In this document: positions 1 through 11,296 of the stretch, in pieces
How the letters are laid out: each line of letters begins with the position of its first letter
Numbering within the stretch: position 1 is the stretch's first letter
NCBI RefSeq assembly: GCF_013408535.1
Contig: NZ_JACBZA010000001.1
Location: 5,230,850-5,294,849, forward strand
Direction of reading: 5' to 3'
Source: Actinopolymorpha cephalotaxi
GTDB lineage: Bacteria; Actinomycetota; Actinomycetes; Propionibacteriales; Actinopolymorphaceae
Length of the DNA: 64,000 nucleotides
Program-made: the position numbers and the translations under genes
Notes under the pieces: model-generated
The model's input: only the letters and a program-made list of their open reading frames with translations
Told to the model about the DNA's origin: nothing
The model's database searches: none

Positions 1-2196
1 GCCACCCCCGCCACCTACGTCGAGTCCCGCGCCCTCGGTGAGCTGATCGGCGAACTGACCGTCGAGGAGTCCCGGCTCGACGCGCTGAAACTGGGGTGGG
101 TACGCCAGGCAGAGGCCTGCGACATCGGCAAAACCACCGGCGCGGCCACCACGGCGGCCTGGCTGCGCACCACCCAGCGGATGGGCACGAAGGACTCCTA
201 CGCCACCGTCAACCTCGCCCGCGACCTGGACCGCACCATCACGTTGACCGCCCGCGCCATGGCACGCGGGGAGGTCTCGTTCCGGCACGCGCAGGTCATC
301 GCCGGAGCCATCAAAGACCTGCCCAAGTGGATCAGCCTCGAACAACGCGCGGCGGCCGAGGAGTACCTGATCGAGGAGTCCCGGCGGCGTAATCCCGACG
401 ACGTACGCCTGCTGGGCCGGCACCTGTTGCGGGTCATCGCGCCCGAGGAATGGGAGAAGCAGCTCGGCAAGGTACTCGACGCCGCCGAACGCGCCGCCGA
501 ACGCAGCCGGTCCCTGTTCTACCGGCCCAACGGCATCCCCGGCTCCGAAACCGTGGTGATCAAGCTGCCGGTGCTGGAGATGGAACAACTCCGCAAGATC
601 ATCGAAGCGCTCGTCGCCTCCGACAAGCGTGCCGAACCCGACGACCGTCCCCTGGACCAGAAGCGTGGTGACGCGTTCGCCGAACTCATCGCCCGGATGG
701 CCGAGTGGGAGGCATCGCCCAACCGCGGCCGGGGCCGGGACTGTGTCACCGTGCTGATCCACCTGCAGCAGCTGATGGCAGGTGTCGGGTTCGGCAGCAT
801 CGACGACCTCAACCCCATCCGCCCCATGCCGTGTGGCTGCCAGACTCCCGACGCCAAACGCCAGAACGCCAAGCGCAAGGCCCGCAAGAACGCCAAGCGC
901 AGCAAGAGTTCCGAGTCTGGTGAGTCCGGCGAGTCCGGGGGGTTCGGGCGGGGCGCAAGTCGCGGCGGCACGACAGACGCCGAACCCGGCCAGAGTGCCG
1001 GCGATGGCGAGAGCGCCAAGCCCGACAAGGCCGAGAACACCAAGCCGGGTAGGACTCCTGACGGCACCGAGGCGGCCACACCTGAGGACGCCGAGCAGAG
1101 CAGCTGCCGCGAGCCCCGTGCAGACGCCGAGCCCAGCGAGGACGTCGACGACACCGCGCCCGACGCCCAGCCGGGCCAAGCAGTCACCGACCCCGACGAC
1201 ACGAGCGGCCCCACCGCCGAGCTGGGCGGCGCTGGCGAGCCCGGAGACCTCGGCGACGTCGGTGACCCGAACGTGACGAGCAACCCCGTCCGCCCCAACA
1301 GCCCGGCCGGTTCTGGCGACCCGGACGCGGTAGGTGACCTCGGCGAGAGTGCGGTGCCGACCGGTACCAGTGCTCCGGAGGCGGCTCCCACTGCCGCCGA
1401 GACCACAGCGGCTGCCCGAAAAGATCAACCAGACAAAGAGAAACTACCAGCCGACCGGCCGGACCCGTCGGTCGGAACCGCTGAGCGGATACCCGCACCA
1501 CGAGAACCCGGACACCACCCACAACCGAACACCGCCACCGGAACCAATCCCGGCCCGGGAACTGGACCGGGACCCGGATCATCCGATCCGGAACCCGAAC
1601 CACACAACGGGAATCCGGAACCACATACCGGCCCCGAGGACTGCGACCTCGGAGCCGAAGACGACGCCGAATTCCAAGAGGGTGCGGCGGAGCCCGAGGC
1701 TGCCCCCGACCACGACGACCGCGCCCGCCCCAACCAGCCCGTTGATCCTCACGACGGGTGTCAGAAGTGCGGCGGTGGCGGATCGGCCCGCATCACCGGA
1801 CTACGCGGGGAGCCGCTCTCGGTCGCGACGATCCGGCGGATGGCGTGCGACGCGAACATCATCCCCGTCGTACTCGGCGGCAACGGCGAGGTCCTCGACG
1901 TCGGCATGGCAGACCGGTTCTTCACCGAAGCGCAACGCCGGGCCCTCGCCGTCCGCGACGGATCCCACTGCCATTTCCCCGAATGCCAGGTACCCGAACG
2001 ACGTTGCGTCGCCCACCACATGACGGCTTGGGATGACTTCGGGCCGACCGACCTCGCGAACGGAGTCCTCTTGTGCAAGACGCACCACACGTTCGTCCAC
2101 CACAAGGGCTGGACCGTCCGCATGGGCAGCCACGGCCACCCCGAATACATCCCGCCCGAATGGGTGGACGTCCACCAGAAAGTGCAACGACCATGA
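1..2196 (+). CDS. DUF222/HNH endonuclease protein (13E12 family), 5' end outside window
   Basis: The reading frame is open from base 1 and matches the DUF222 family before the first in-window ATG at 181, so the gene begins upstream of the window. DUF222 fills roughly the first 240 codons. A disordered linker of about 280 residues, rich in Asp, Pro, Glu and Gly, follows. The C-terminus is an HNH nuclease fold: CHFPEC, CVAHHMTAWDDFGPTD, then LCKTHH, which supplies the paired Cys and His metal ligands and the catalytic His. Such proteins are multicopy in actinobacteria and are probably nucleases, but their biological role is unknown. The linker is unusually long for the family. The stop is TGA at 2194-2196. 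The converging gene ends 62 bases further on. Confidence 0.88.
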   Translation, partial: ATPATYVESRALGELIGELTVEESRLDALKLGWVRQAEACDIGKTTGAATTAAWLRTTQRMGTKDSYATVNLARDLDRTITLTARAMARGEVSFRHAQVIAGAIKDLPKWISLEQRAAAEEYLIEESRRRNPDDVRLLGRHLLRVIAPEEWEKQLGKVLDAAERAAERSRSLFYRPNGIPGSETVVIKLPVLEMEQLRKIIEALVASDKRAEPDDRPLDQKRGDAFAELIARMAEWEASPNRGRGRDCVTVLIHLQQLMAGVGFGSIDDLNPIRPMPCGCQTPDAKRQNAKRKARKNAKRSKSSESGESGESGGFGRGASRGGTTDAEPGQSAGDGESAKPDKAENTKPGRTPDGTEAATPEDAEQSSCREPRADAEPSEDVDDTAPDAQPGQAVTDPDDTSGPTAELGGAGEPGDLGDVGDPNVTSNPVRPNSPAGSGDPDAVGDLGESAVPTGTSAPEAAPTAAETTAAARKDQPDKEKLPADRPDPSVGTAERIPAPREPGHHPQPNTATGTNPGPGTGPGPGSSDPEPEPHNGNPEPHTGPEDCDLGAEDDAEFQEGAAEPEAAPDHDDRARPNQPVDPHDGCQKCGGGGSARITGLRGEPLSVATIRRMACDANIIPVVLGGNGEVLDVGMADRFFTEAQRRALAVRDGSHCHFPECQVPERRCVAHHMTAWDDFGPTDLANGVLLCKTHHTFVHHKGWTVRMGSHGHPEYIPPEWVDVHQKVQRP

Positions 2197-2258
2197 GGGA
2201 CCCCGACCCGGGAGTGTCACCTGGGCAGTTCACGCCTGCCCAGCTGGCCTCCCTGCGC

Positions 2259-3662
2259 TCACACCGAGCGGAGCGCGGCGACCAGCCTCGTCAACGACTC
2301 CTTGGCGTCACCGAAGAGCACGGTTGTCTTCGGGTCATGCAGCAGGGGGTTCTCGATCCCGGCGAACCCGGGCCGCATCGACCGCTTCAGGAACACCACC
2401 GCCCTGGCCTCGTCGGCGTTCAGGATCGGCATCCCCGCGATGGGCGAGCCGAACGGTTCACGCGCGGACGGGTTCACCACGTCGTTCGCACCGACCACGA
2501 GCGCCACGTCGGTGGCCCGGAACTCCGAGTTGACGTCGGCCATCTCCACCAACTGCTCGTACGGCACGTCGGCCTCGGCGAGCAGCACGTTCATGTGGCC
2601 GGGCATCCGGCCCGCGACCGGGTGGATGGCGTACACCACCTCGACGTCGCGCGCGGCCAGCGCCTCGGCGAGTTCGCGGAGAACGTGCTGTGCCTGCGCG
2701 ACGGCCAGCCCGTATCCGGGGATCAGCACCACCCGGCGCGCATACCCCAGCATCACCGCGATGTCTCCGGCACCGGCCGACTTGACCGGCCGGGAACTCT
2801 CCTCCGTCGCCCCCTGCGTCGACGGTCCGGCAAGCCCGCCGAACACGATCGTGGTCACGCTGCGGCCCATCGCCTGTGCCATCAGCCTGGTCAGCAACGT
2901 GCCGGCCGCACCGACCAGGGTGCCCGCCACCAGCAACAGCGCGTTGCCGAGCAGGTAGCCGCTCGCCGCCACCGACAAGCCGGTGAAGGCGTTCAGCAGC
3001 GAAACGACGATCGGGACGTCCGCACCGCCGATCGGGAGCACCAGCAGCACACCCACGCCGAGCGCGAGCAGCGCCAGCACGATCCCGAACACCACCGACC
3101 CGAGTACGACGGTGGTCACCGCCGCGGCGAGGGTCACGACCAGGACGCCGCCGTAGACCAGCCGGGTGTGGGGTACGACGATCGGCCGGCCGGGCACCCA
3201 GTCCTGCAGCTTGCCGAACGTCACCAGCGAACCCGCGAAGCTCACCGCGCCGACCAGCACCGTGAACGCCACCGCGATCCGGACGCCCACATCCGCGTCG
3301 GCAAGCCCGCCGAGTTCGCCGAGCTCGCGGAGCTCGAGCAGCGCCACCAGGGCGGCCGACGCACCGCCGACCCCGTTGAACAACGCCACCAGCTGCGGCA
3401 TCGCCGTCATCACCACCCGGCGGGCGGCGACCGCACCGACCGCGGCGCCGAGAGCGATGGCGACCAGGATCGGAAGGAGGTTGTCAGGACGTACGGCGGC
3501 GAAGGTCACGGCCACCGCGAGCACCGCGCCGGCGGCACCGACGAGGTTGCCGATCCGCGACGTGCGCGGTGCGGCCAGCCCGCGAAGGGCGAGGATGAAG
3601 CACACCGCCGCGACGAGGTAGCCGAGTTGCGCCCACACGGGCGTGGTCGTGGGGTCAGCCAT
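2259..3662 (-). CDS. pntB: NAD(P) transhydrogenase subunit beta (PntB)
   Basis: Membrane subunit of the proton-translocating transhydrogenase, which moves hydride between NADH and NADP+ using the proton gradient to supply NADPH. The 467 residues fit the usual length of about 460. The N-terminal half has about nine hydrophobic helices. The C-terminal NADP(H)-binding domain shows VVLIPGYGLAVAQAQ, RMPGHMNVLLAEADVPY and VVGANDVVNP, all PntB hallmarks. I chose the ATG at 3662. It overlaps the end of pntAB by 8 bases (ATGGCTGA) and has AGGAG about ten bases upstream; a longer frame would run into pntAB. It is the last gene of a three-gene minus-strand operon. Confidence 0.95.
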   Translation of the reverse strand: MADPTTTPVWAQLGYLVAAVCFILALRGLAAPRTSRIGNLVGAAGAVLAVAVTFAAVRPDNLLPILVAIALGAAVGAVAARRVVMTAMPQLVALFNGVGGASAALVALLELRELGELGGLADADVGVRIAVAFTVLVGAVSFAGSLVTFGKLQDWVPGRPIVVPHTRLVYGGVLVVTLAAAVTTVVLGSVVFGIVLALLALGVGVLLVLPIGGADVPIVVSLLNAFTGLSVAASGYLLGNALLLVAGTLVGAAGTLLTRLMAQAMGRSVTTIVFGGLAGPSTQGATEESSRPVKSAGAGDIAVMLGYARRVVLIPGYGLAVAQAQHVLRELAEALAARDVEVVYAIHPVAGRMPGHMNVLLAEADVPYEQLVEMADVNSEFRATDVALVVGANDVVNPSAREPFGSPIAGMPILNADEARAVVFLKRSMRPGFAGIENPLLHDPKTTVLFGDAKESLTRLVAALRSV

Positions 3663-3963
3663 GACGTCTGGGGCTCCTGGCAGGAGTCCTTCCACGGAAC
3701 ATCTCCAGCATTCGGTCGGTCACCACGAAGCCACCCACGAGGTTCAGGGTCGCGAGGAACACCGCCACCAGTCCGACCCACAGCTCCACGGCGTCGCGGG
3801 CACGGCCGGTCACCAGGATCGCCCCGATGAGGATCACGCCGTGAATCGCGTTCGCCCCCGACATCAACGGCGTGTGCAATGTCGTGGACACCTTCGAGAT
3901 GACCTCGTACCCCGTGAACGCGCTGAGCACGAACACGGTCAGCAAAGCGACTCCCTCGGTCAT
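3655..3963 (-). CDS. pntAB: NAD(P) transhydrogenase alpha subunit, membrane part (PntAB)
   Basis: A protein of 102 residues with three hydrophobic segments, matching the small membrane part of the split alpha subunit. Motifs such as TGYEVISKVSTTLHTPLMSGANAIHG are typical of this domain. It joins PntB in the membrane to form the proton channel, and the soluble NAD-binding part is the separate upstream gene. The ATG directly follows the TAG stop of pntAA with no gap. The purine-rich GAGGTGGGG at the end of pntAA acts as its ribosome site, so translation should be coupled. The three-subunit arrangement is common in actinobacteria. Confidence 0.94.
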   Translation of the reverse strand: MTEGVALLTVFVLSAFTGYEVISKVSTTLHTPLMSGANAIHGVILIGAILVTGRARDAVELWVGLVAVFLATLNLVGGFVVTDRMLEMFRGRTPARSPRRHG

Positions 3964-5088
3964 CTACCCCACCTCCCCGAGGAGTTCGAGCGTCGGCCGG
4001 TGGACCACTTCACCCGCGTGGGTGACACAGGTGGCGGACAGGATGTCATCACCGAAGTCCAGATGGAGAGCGCCGACCCGCACCATCAGCAACAGCAGGT
4101 TGACGACGTTGTGCCCGTAGAGCTCGCTGGCCGGTCGCGGCAACTGGCTGGCCACGTTCGAGCCGCCCCAGACCAGTACGCCCCCGACCATCACCTCATG
4201 GCCGGGAATGCTGCCCTCGACGTTGCCGCCCTGGTCGGCGGCCAGGTCGACCACCACCGACCCCGCCCGCATCCCGGCGACCATGTCAGTGGTGACGAGC
4301 ACCGGCGCGGTCCGGCCGGGCACCGAGGCGGTGGTGATCACCACGTCCGCGGCGGCGACGTGCGGGGCGAGCAGCTCCCGCTGGCGGGTGGCGCGTTCCT
4401 CGTCCATCTCCCGCGCGTAGCCGCCGGCACCCGCGAGCGGCGGCAGGTCGAGCTGCACGAACTTCGCGCCGACGCTGGCCACCTCCTCCGCCGAACTCTC
4501 GCGGACGTCGTAGGCCTCCACCACCGCACCGAGCCGGCGCACGGTGGCGATCGCCTGCAGCCCGGCGACCCCGGCGCCGAGCACCAGCACCGCCGCCGGC
4601 CGCACCGTGCCGGCGGCGGTCATGAACAACGGGAAGAACCGCTGCAGGCGTTCGGCCGCGACAATCGCGCCGCGGTAGCCCGCGACCATCGACTGCGACG
4701 ACAACGCGTCCATCGGCTGCGCGCGGGCGGTGCGCGGCACGAGGTCCATCGAGAACGACGTGATGCGGCGCTCGCGCAGCCGGCGGACCAGCGGCCCCTC
4801 CTCCGCCGTCGGCAGGAAGGACACCGTCACGGCACCCTCGCCGAGCTGGCGGGCGGTGCTGAGGTTGATCGGCTGCACCGACACCACGACGTCGGCACCG
4901 GCGAGCACCTCCTCGCTCACCTGCGCGCCCACCGCACGGTAGTCCTCGTCGGTGGCACCCGCCTCGTTGCCGGCGCCGGACTCCACCGACACGTCGACGC
5001 CCGCTGCCAGCAGCCGGGGCAACTGCTCCGGCAGCAGCGCGACGCGGCGTTCACCGGTCCTGCGTTCCCGAAGTACGGCTATCCTCAC
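3964..5088 (-). CDS. pntAA: NAD(P) transhydrogenase alpha subunit, NAD-binding part (PntAA)
   Basis: Soluble NAD(H)-binding subunit of the transhydrogenase, 374 residues. It starts MRIAVLRERRTGERRVALLP, as alanine dehydrogenase/PNT N-terminal domains do. The Rossmann motif VLVLGAGVAGLQAIATVRRLGA lies mid-protein and VVVDLAADQGGN follows, both classic for PntAA. The start codon is GTG with AGGGTGG about six bases upstream. It is the first gene of pntAA-pntAB-pntB. The 89-base gap to the divergent hydrolase gene must hold promoters for both directions. Confidence 0.94.
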   Translation of the reverse strand: MRIAVLRERRTGERRVALLPEQLPRLLAAGVDVSVESGAGNEAGATDEDYRAVGAQVSEEVLAGADVVVSVQPINLSTARQLGEGAVTVSFLPTAEEGPLVRRLRERRITSFSMDLVPRTARAQPMDALSSQSMVAGYRGAIVAAERLQRFFPLFMTAAGTVRPAAVLVLGAGVAGLQAIATVRRLGAVVEAYDVRESSAEEVASVGAKFVQLDLPPLAGAGGYAREMDEERATRQRELLAPHVAAADVVITTASVPGRTAPVLVTTDMVAGMRAGSVVVDLAADQGGNVEGSIPGHEVMVGGVLVWGGSNVASQLPRPASELYGHNVVNLLLLMVRVGALHLDFGDDILSATCVTHAGEVVHRPTLELLGEVG

Positions 5089-5177
5089 GGGCGGCCACCC
5101 TACGGCACCCCCGGAGGCGGAGGTAGGTTCGGAGCCGTGCCCGGACAGCGGTACCCCACCGACGAAAGGAGCACCCC

Positions 5178-5951
5178 ATGTGCTTCCCCGCGGACGCCCT
5201 TCCCCCCGAGCCGCCCGGCGGTGCCGAACCGGTCACCGGTTCCCGCATCACGCTGACCGCCGCCGACGGCGCCACCTTCGGCGCCTACGAGGCGGACGCG
5301 CCCGCGTCCAGTGGTGCCGGTGTGGTGGTGATGCCGGACGTGCGCGGTCTGTTCGGTTTCTACGAGAACCTCGCCGAACGCTTCGCCGGCGTGGGCATCG
5401 ACGCCGTCGCCATCGACTACTTCGGCCGAACGGCCGAGGAGCCGCCGCACGCGCGTGGCGACGACTTCGACTTCCGCTCCCACGTCGCCCGTACGACTCC
5501 GGAATCGGTCGCGGCCGACGTCGGCGCCGCGGTGGACCGGCTGCGGAGCCGTGGCCGGGTGACCTCGGTGTTCACCGTCGGCTTCTGCTTCGGCGGCTCG
5601 TACTCCTTCCTCGCCGCGTCGCGCACCGACCTCGCCGGCGTCGTCGGCTTCTACGGCGGCATGCGGCAGCGCGTGGAGGGCGGCCCGACGCCGATCAGCG
5701 AGGCCGCGGGGTACAAGACGCCGGTGCTCGGCCTGTTCGGCGGGGCGGACGAGAGCATCCCGCCGGAGAAGGTCGAGGAGTTCCGGTCCGCGCTGGAGTC
5801 CGCCGGGGTCGAGCACACGCTGCACACCTACCCGGGCGCGCCGCACAGTTTCTTCGACCGCAGCTTCGACGACTACTCGGCCGAGTGCGCCGACGCGTGG
5901 ACCCGGGTGCGGGAGTTCGTCGCCGTCCGCTCCGGTCCCCGGCCAGCCTGA
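5178..5951 (+). CDS. Dienelactone hydrolase family protein
   Basis: An alpha/beta hydrolase of 257 residues. The nucleophile is Cys137 in GFCFGG, with Asp191 in GGADESIP and His223 in APHSFFD. This is the Cys-Asp-His triad of the dienelactone hydrolase family (PF01738). Known members open lactones such as dienelactone in aromatic degradation, but many act on unknown esters. No aromatic-pathway genes lie nearby, so the substrate is unknown. The ATG follows AAAGGAG at good spacing. The gene diverges from the transhydrogenase operon and is followed after 164 bases by the beta-galactosidase gene. Confidence 0.88.
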   Translation: MCFPADALPPEPPGGAEPVTGSRITLTAADGATFGAYEADAPASSGAGVVVMPDVRGLFGFYENLAERFAGVGIDAVAIDYFGRTAEEPPHARGDDFDFRSHVARTTPESVAADVGAAVDRLRSRGRVTSVFTVGFCFGGSYSFLAASRTDLAGVVGFYGGMRQRVEGGPTPISEAAGYKTPVLGLFGGADESIPPEKVEEFRSALESAGVEHTLHTYPGAPHSFFDRSFDDYSAECADAWTRVREFVAVRSGPRPA

Positions 5952-6088
5952 CGGAGGGGTCACCCAGCCGGGTCCGGGTGGGCGGCCCCGGTTCGCGGGT
6001 GGGGGTGGCGCAGGTTGTTCCCGAACGGCGTTCAGCTGGCGGGCAGGCGCTTTCCCCTGCTTGCGGAGGGGGCCTTACGGTGGGTTGA

Positions 6089-9385
<3,297 letters not shown>

Positions 9386-9423
9386 ACGATCGGCTGAGCA
9401 GCCGGTCGTGGTCTGGTCCGAGT

Positions 9424-9463
9424 GAAGCGGCGGTCCGACTCCTCGGGGTCGGACCGCCGCTTC
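9424..9463. terminator. Bidirectional intrinsic-type hairpin
   Basis: A perfect 16-base inverted repeat (GAAGCGGCGGTCCGAC and its complement) with an 8-base loop lies 38 bases after the beta-galactosidase stop, between convergent genes. It has no long T tract on either side, as is usual in high-GC actinobacteria, so termination is inferred from stem strength and position. Confidence 0.75.
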
Positions 9464-9470
9464 GTTGTCG

Positions 9471-9534
9471 GACCGAGCGCTGTTCAGACCGAGCGCTGTT
9501 CAGACCGAGCGCTGTTCGGACCCAGTGCTGTCAC
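9471..9534. repeat. Four tandem 16-base repeats
   Basis: The unit GACCGAGCGCTGTTCA occurs three times nearly exactly (9471-9518), then as a diverged fourth copy up to 9534 that enters the 3' end of the VTC-domain gene. Each good copy contains the palindrome AGCGCT. It sits right after the convergent terminator. Confidence 0.85.
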
Positions 9535-10436
9535 GTAGCTGGTGGCGGACCAATCTGGACGCAGGTGTCAGATTGGTCGGCTCCTGGGTCTGCGACGTCG
9601 TTCCACTCGCGTAGGTGGGACTTTGGACGCCAGTCGAAATGGTGACGTAGAACCCGGTTCCACGGGTTGGTCACAACTGTGGGGTTGAGAAGGGCGAGGG
9701 CGACGCAGTACTTGCTGATGCTGACCGGCCGGACTCCGAGTTCGCGGAGAATCCGGTCGGCCGTGCTGTTGCCGGTGACGGTCTTGCTCTCCACGAGGAT
9801 CTGGTCCGTGAGCCCGTCGGCCGTCCGACCGCGGTGCTGGCAGACGAGGTCGAGGTCGCAGGTGAAACGGTTTCCCTCTGCGAGGTCGACAAGGGTTCCG
9901 CGAAGGTACCTGGTGGTGACGACCGGTGCCAGTTCGGGCGCGCCGATGCCGTACTCGGCGTGGAGCAGGTCGTCGAGCAGGCGGTGGGCCTCATCGGTGA
10001 GCGCTGCGCGGTGCTCGGCCGGGTGGGGGAAGCGGGCCTTGGCGGTCTGTGAACGGCGGCCTTTCAGTTTGACCTCGAACATGCAGATGCCGGAGTCCAC
10101 ATAGGTGCGCGTACGGACCTTGTAGCGGAGTCGGCGGCCCTGCAGATGCTGGCGGTAGAGGTGCAACTGAGGGGTGTCGAAATACACCGACTCGTACTGG
10201 AACAGTCGTCGGCCATCGATCTCCAGGACGGAGTACCGCTCGCCGAGCCGGGTGAGAAGCTCGGTGAAGCTTTGGGCGGGAACGAGGTACTTGCGGTCGA
10301 CCCGGGTCTGCAGAGCCGCCTGCTCCAGCACCGTCGGCAGGTCCACTCCGGTCAGCGGTGCGAGCGCGTCGGCGACGAGTGCGCTGGCGCGGGTCGGGAC
10401 CTCGGCAGGGTGGGGCGTCGCGACGGGGGCCGTCAT
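9531..10436 (-). CDS. VTC domain-containing protein
   Basis: A soluble protein of 301 residues with the VTC domain (PF09359), a CYTH-like tunnel fold. In yeast this domain makes polyphosphate from ATP. Charged strands typical of the tunnel are visible: RVDRKYLVP, YESVYFDT, LRYKVRTRTY, FEVKLKGR and LVESKTV. The catalytic role of bacterial members paired with DUF4956 proteins is not settled. The ATG overlaps the stop of the upstream DUF4956 gene by four bases (ATGA), so the two are translationally coupled. The last codons run into the tandem 16-base repeats. Confidence 0.85.
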   Translation of the reverse strand: MTAPVATPHPAEVPTRASALVADALAPLTGVDLPTVLEQAALQTRVDRKYLVPAQSFTELLTRLGERYSVLEIDGRRLFQYESVYFDTPQLHLYRQHLQGRRLRYKVRTRTYVDSGICMFEVKLKGRRSQTAKARFPHPAEHRAALTDEAHRLLDDLLHAEYGIGAPELAPVVTTRYLRGTLVDLAEGNRFTCDLDLVCQHRGRTADGLTDQILVESKTVTGNSTADRILRELGVRPVSISKYCVALALLNPTVVTNPWNRVLRHHFDWRPKSHLREWNDVADPGADQSDTCVQIGPPPAT

Positions 10437-11065
10437 GGAGCAATCCGGTCGAGTTGGCGGGCGACGTACGTCGGGGAGGTGCGGCGGTCGAAGAGCCGGA
10501 ACCGCACGTCGACGACGGTGATGTCACGCACCAGGTCGAGTTCACGGACGACACAGTGTTTGACCTTGCCGGCCAGGAGTTGTTCAAGGGCTGCGTAGAG
10601 GCGGCCCGGGTCGGGATAGGCGGCGTCGAGCGTGACCGTCTGCCGTCGGGTCCGGACGAGCAGCCGAGGGTGGTCCGCGACGTACATGACAGCGAGGAGC
10701 GTCGCGGACAGCGCGGGCGTGAACCAGACGCGTCCCGTGTGTAGCCCATTGATGAGCCCGAGGGCCAGGGAGATGAAGTAGTAGGCGACCTCCTCCTGGG
10801 TGATCGAGTCCGAACGGAGCCGGACGATCGACAATATGCCGAACAATCCGAAGCCGAGGCCCAGGCCGGCACCGGAGCCGGCACTGGCGAGGAGGGTGGT
10901 GACGACAAGGACGCCGACGTTGAGAGCGATGTACGCCAGCAGCAGGTCGCGACGGTAGTAGCGCCGGAAGTACACGAAATAGGCCAGGACGCAGATGGCG
11001 ACCAGGTCGGCGATCAGTGCCGTCCAAAGGTTGTTGGCGGTTAGTGCCGTCCAAAGGTTCCGCAT
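10433..11065 (-). CDS. DUF4956 family membrane protein
   Basis: A protein of 210 residues with about four membrane helices in the first 130 residues, then a soluble C-terminal ferredoxin-like region. The glycine-rich GSGAGLGLGFGLFGILSIVRLRS segment is characteristic of DUF4956. The start is set at ATG 11065 because GAGGAG lies five bases upstream; the open frame extends further but has no better start. The N-terminus repeats itself (NLWTAL twice) owing to a 27-base tandem duplication. It is co-transcribed with the VTC-domain gene, a pairing seen widely in bacteria and suspected to form a membrane polyphosphate-linked system. Confidence 0.82.
   Translation of the reverse strand: MRNLWTALTANNLWTALIADLVAICVLAYFVYFRRYYRRDLLLAYIALNVGVLVVTTLLASAGSGAGLGLGFGLFGILSIVRLRSDSITQEEVAYYFISLALGLINGLHTGRVWFTPALSATLLAVMYVADHPRLLVRTRRQTVTLDAAYPDPGRLYAALEQLLAGKVKHCVVRELDLVRDITVVDVRFRLFDRRTSPTYVARQLDRIAP
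11016..11059. repeat. 27-base-period duplication in the DUF4956 N-terminus
   Basis: The 17-base string AGTGCCGTCCAAAGGTT occurs at 11016-11032 and 11043-11059. The period of 27 bases keeps the frame and duplicates NLWTAL in the protein. Confidence 0.85.
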
Positions 11066-11296
11066 CACTTCTCCTCGAAGACAGCTGGTGTTCACGGGTC
11101 GTTGACGTCGCCCGGCTGCGTCCAGAATCGGTGATCCCCGTCGGCGACGAGCCGCCTTTCGACGTGGATTGAGAGGTCTCTCATCCGATGAGGGACGGTC
11201 TCGGGGGATGACGCATCGCTCGTCCACGACGTCCGGAAAGGTCGCTCCGACCACACCTGACAGTTTCGGGTCACGCAGCCGATGAACGCCTTGTCA
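11066..11296. other. Intergenic region upstream of the DUF4956-VTC pair
   Basis: No gene is seen in these 231 bases. They must hold the promoter of the DUF4956 operon and the 3' end of the upstream methyltransferase transcript. The inverted repeat TGAGAGGTCTCTCA at 11170-11183 is a possible operator. Confidence 0.45.

Noticed and set aside
519-1406. Long antisense open frame inside the DUF222/HNH gene
   Set aside because: Its sequence is Ser/Pro/Gly-rich without family features and is a shadow of the low-complexity linker.
2073-3830. Long plus-strand frame opposite pntB
   Set aside because: Its His/Arg/Asp-rich translation is typical of an antisense shadow; pntB is clear on the other strand.
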